Part shown: positions 52,146 to 53,566 of the stretch, one piece after another
How the letters are laid out: every line of letters begins with the position of its first letter
Numbering within the stretch: position 1 is the first letter of the stretch
Source: Candidatus Woesearchaeota archaeon
GTDB lineage: Archaea > Nanobdellota > Nanobdellia > Woesearchaeales > GW2011-AR15
DNA length: 53,566 nt
Reading direction: 5' to 3'
NCBI GenBank assembly: GCA_016935095.1
Contig: JAFGRO010000012.1
Location: forward strand, 1-53,566
The notes under the pieces: model-generated
Database searches by the model: none
Told to the model about the DNA's origin: nothing
What the model saw: the letters and a program-made list of their open reading frames with translations, nothing else
Position numbers and translations under genes: made by a program

Positions 52146-52742
52146 ATGAAAAAAAAATCCAAATATAAATATAAAGAAGTTTTTTCAGTAAGAAATTTTT
52201 TAATTACCAGTTTAGCAATATTACTCTTTTTTGTTTTTGATAAATTAAAAAAACCTTTATTTATCTTTATTCTGGTAGGGATAAACTGTTTCTTTGCCTA
52301 TTTAAAACATCTTTTTTTTAGATATATAAGAATAGGAAGGGTTGCAATGTTAAGGCACATGGTAAATGCAATAGAGTTCATTACATTCAGCACTGTTTTG
52401 GGGAGTTTTGTTTTCGGTCCGGTTACAGGCATGATTATTGGTGGGTTATCTATTCTCGGTACTTATATTTTTGAAAAAAGAATATCCCAATTTAGTTTAG
52501 CCACTGTTCCTTTATATATTCTTTTAGGTTATTTAACTTTCATTTTGAAATCATATATTATAGATGTAAGGTATATGGGTATTGTGATTTCAATAGCATA
52601 TAATCTTTTAATAAATCTCATCTTAATTATATTTTATAAAGCCAAATTCATTAAGATGTTATGCTTTAGTTTATTCAATTTATTATTTAATATTTACTTG
52701 TTTTATAATTTTACATTTTTATTGGTTAACATAATAAATTAA
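52146..52742 (+). CDS. Small polytopic membrane protein, ECF S-component-like (paralogue D)
   Basis: 198 residues, about six membrane segments after a Lys-rich N-terminus. The conserved block is NAIEFITFSTVLGSFVFGPV, then TGMIIGGLSI, clearly related to the proteins at 2225 and 43171; the C-terminal FNLLFNIYLFYNFTFLL also matches. It starts 33 nt after ilvD in the same direction, so it may be transcribed with the ilv genes, which would make an amino-acid-related substrate one guess. No ECF energising module is nearby. Confidence 0.75.
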   Translation: MKKKSKYKYKEVFSVRNFLITSLAILLFFVFDKLKKPLFIFILVGINCFFAYLKHLFFRYIRIGRVAMLRHMVNAIEFITFSTVLGSFVFGPVTGMIIGGLSILGTYIFEKRISQFSLATVPLYILLGYLTFILKSYIIDVRYMGIVISIAYNLLINLILIIFYKAKFIKMLCFSLFNLLFNIYLFYNFTFLLVNIIN

Positions 52743-52795
52743 TAATTATAAAAAAACAGTGGACTAAATCTTTAGAATAACAAAAGGATTAAAAA

Positions 52796-53524
52796 TTAAG
52801 TTCCGTTTTTTATTTCTTCTTTTGCCTTTTCAATTTCAGTTAATGCCTTATCAAGCTCTTTTTCTATTCTTTCATCAAGCTCTTTTGTTTTTTTCTCATC
52901 ATCTATATCTATCTCATCAGCTAGTATAGCCAGGTTTATTATTGTCTCAATTAACATTGTTATCCTGTCTGTTCTTTTTACAATATAATCTTTAATAAAC
53001 TCCACGGAATCATTTAAGGGAGTGTCTTTTAATGACTCTGAAATGTCTTTTGCCTGCTCGGAACTTTTCAGGATTTTTTTTACAATTGAATCAATCTTTT
53101 CTGTGGTATTCTCCTCGAATCTTAAATGCCCCTTTAAGATATTGTTTATTTCAAGTATGCCTTTTATCAAATCCTTATTATAAATTATGCCGAGAACCTC
53201 GCTGCCATCAATTACAGGCAGTTTATTCAGATTGTTCTCTCTCATTATTTTAAACAGCTCAAATAATGAGCTTCCGCTGTCTGCTGAGATTATAGGGGTA
53301 GTCATTGCACTTTCGACAGGAGCATTTAAATCCTTTTTAGCAGTTATAATCCTGATAATATCTTTTTCAGTAAAAATCCCTTTAGGAACACCCCCTGCTT
53401 TGACAATTATAAAGTCAGTGTTATTTTTATTCATTGTTTTTATTGCATTAAATATAGTGTCCTTTGAATCAACAATGGAAAATGTTCCGGACATTAAATC
53501 TTCTGCTCTTATGAAATCATGCAT
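52796..53524 (-). CDS. Two-CBS-domain protein with coiled-coil tail
   Basis: 242 residues. Tandem CBS domains (AEDLMSGTFSIVDSKDTIFN; GGVPKGIFTEKDIIRIITAK; VESAMTTPIISADSGSSLFE; LPVIDGSEVLGIIYNKDLIK) form a Bateman module that usually senses adenine nucleotides. The remaining 110 residues are helical (residues about 130-242) and end in an acidic coiled coil (DERIEKELDKALTEIEKAKE). No enzyme domain is attached, so it may regulate a partner protein. GGGAGGTTAATAA precedes the ATG. Confidence 0.85.
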   Translation of the reverse strand: MHDFIRAEDLMSGTFSIVDSKDTIFNAIKTMNKNNTDFIIVKAGGVPKGIFTEKDIIRIITAKKDLNAPVESAMTTPIISADSGSSLFELFKIMRENNLNKLPVIDGSEVLGIIYNKDLIKGILEINNILKGHLRFEENTTEKIDSIVKKILKSSEQAKDISESLKDTPLNDSVEFIKDYIVKRTDRITMLIETIINLAILADEIDIDDEKKTKELDERIEKELDKALTEIEKAKEEIKNGT

Positions 53525-53566
53525 TTTATTAACCTCCCGTTATTTATTATAATTCTTTGTTTTATA

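Overview
The window is an AT-rich stretch of an archaeal chromosome. The archaeal assignment rests on replication factor C large subunit, a family B DNA polymerase with a PCNA-binding tail, NOP5 and fibrillarin, ABCE1/RLI, archaeal TrmI and a DUF99 protein. Very large Cys-rich secreted proteins, lipoproteins, many small hypothetical membrane proteins and Lys/Ala-rich tails suggest a DPANN (Woesearchaeota-like) lineage; that placement is inference. I saw no tRNA, rRNA, CRISPR array or intact insertion sequence.

Layout. 1-8.9 kb: end of a MopE-like surface protein, a membrane-anchored coiled-coil protein, a radical SAM gene coupled to a small membrane protein, a HEPN/MNT pair whose HEPN gene carries an in-frame stop, an OB-fold protein, a Cys-rich surface protein, hicBA, and a pilin-like anchored protein. 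9-16.8 kb: a lipoprotein, cysS interrupted by a 31-nt hairpin-forming insertion, valS, an HD-GYP-like hydrolase, a hairpin cluster and rfcL. 17-19.3 kb: nop5, an HD-domain gene and flpA as one overlapping operon. 19.3-31 kb: two giant surface proteins (1930 and 1790 residues), the second translationally coupled to an AbrB-type regulator. 31-40 kb: stomatin, a tandem Lrp-type regulator, a frameshifted HExxH lipoprotein, trmI, an H1-tail-like protein, DUF99, DUF1461 and ABCE1. 40.4-46.7 kb: a 25-residue Lys-rich microprotein, polB, a candidate structured RNA, an FAD-dependent reductase and a B12-type radical SAM protein. 46.9-52.1 kb: an ilvBNCD operon for valine/isoleucine precursor synthesis. 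52.1-53.5 kb: a fourth small membrane paralogue and a CBS-domain protein.

Most striking observations. (1) An 18-residue leader ORF ending in six consecutive Val codons lies between an archaeal promoter and ilvB and is followed by an 8-bp stem with a U-rich loop. This is the signature of leader-peptide attenuation, which I do not know from any archaeon. (2) ilvN and ilvC are separated by two mutually exclusive hairpins, one of which masks the ilvC Shine-Dalgarno. (3) cysS is split in its CGPTVYN motif by exactly 31 nt that fold into a hairpin, and their removal restores both frame and consensus. (4) A GC-richer intergenic segment at 42950-43086 folds into two abutting hairpins with a 7-nt loop-loop match. 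(5) Four ECF-S-like membrane paralogues lie in four different contexts. (6) A 'GW' helical repeat occurs seven times in the cytoplasmic tail of the 1790-residue protein and once in another anchored protein.
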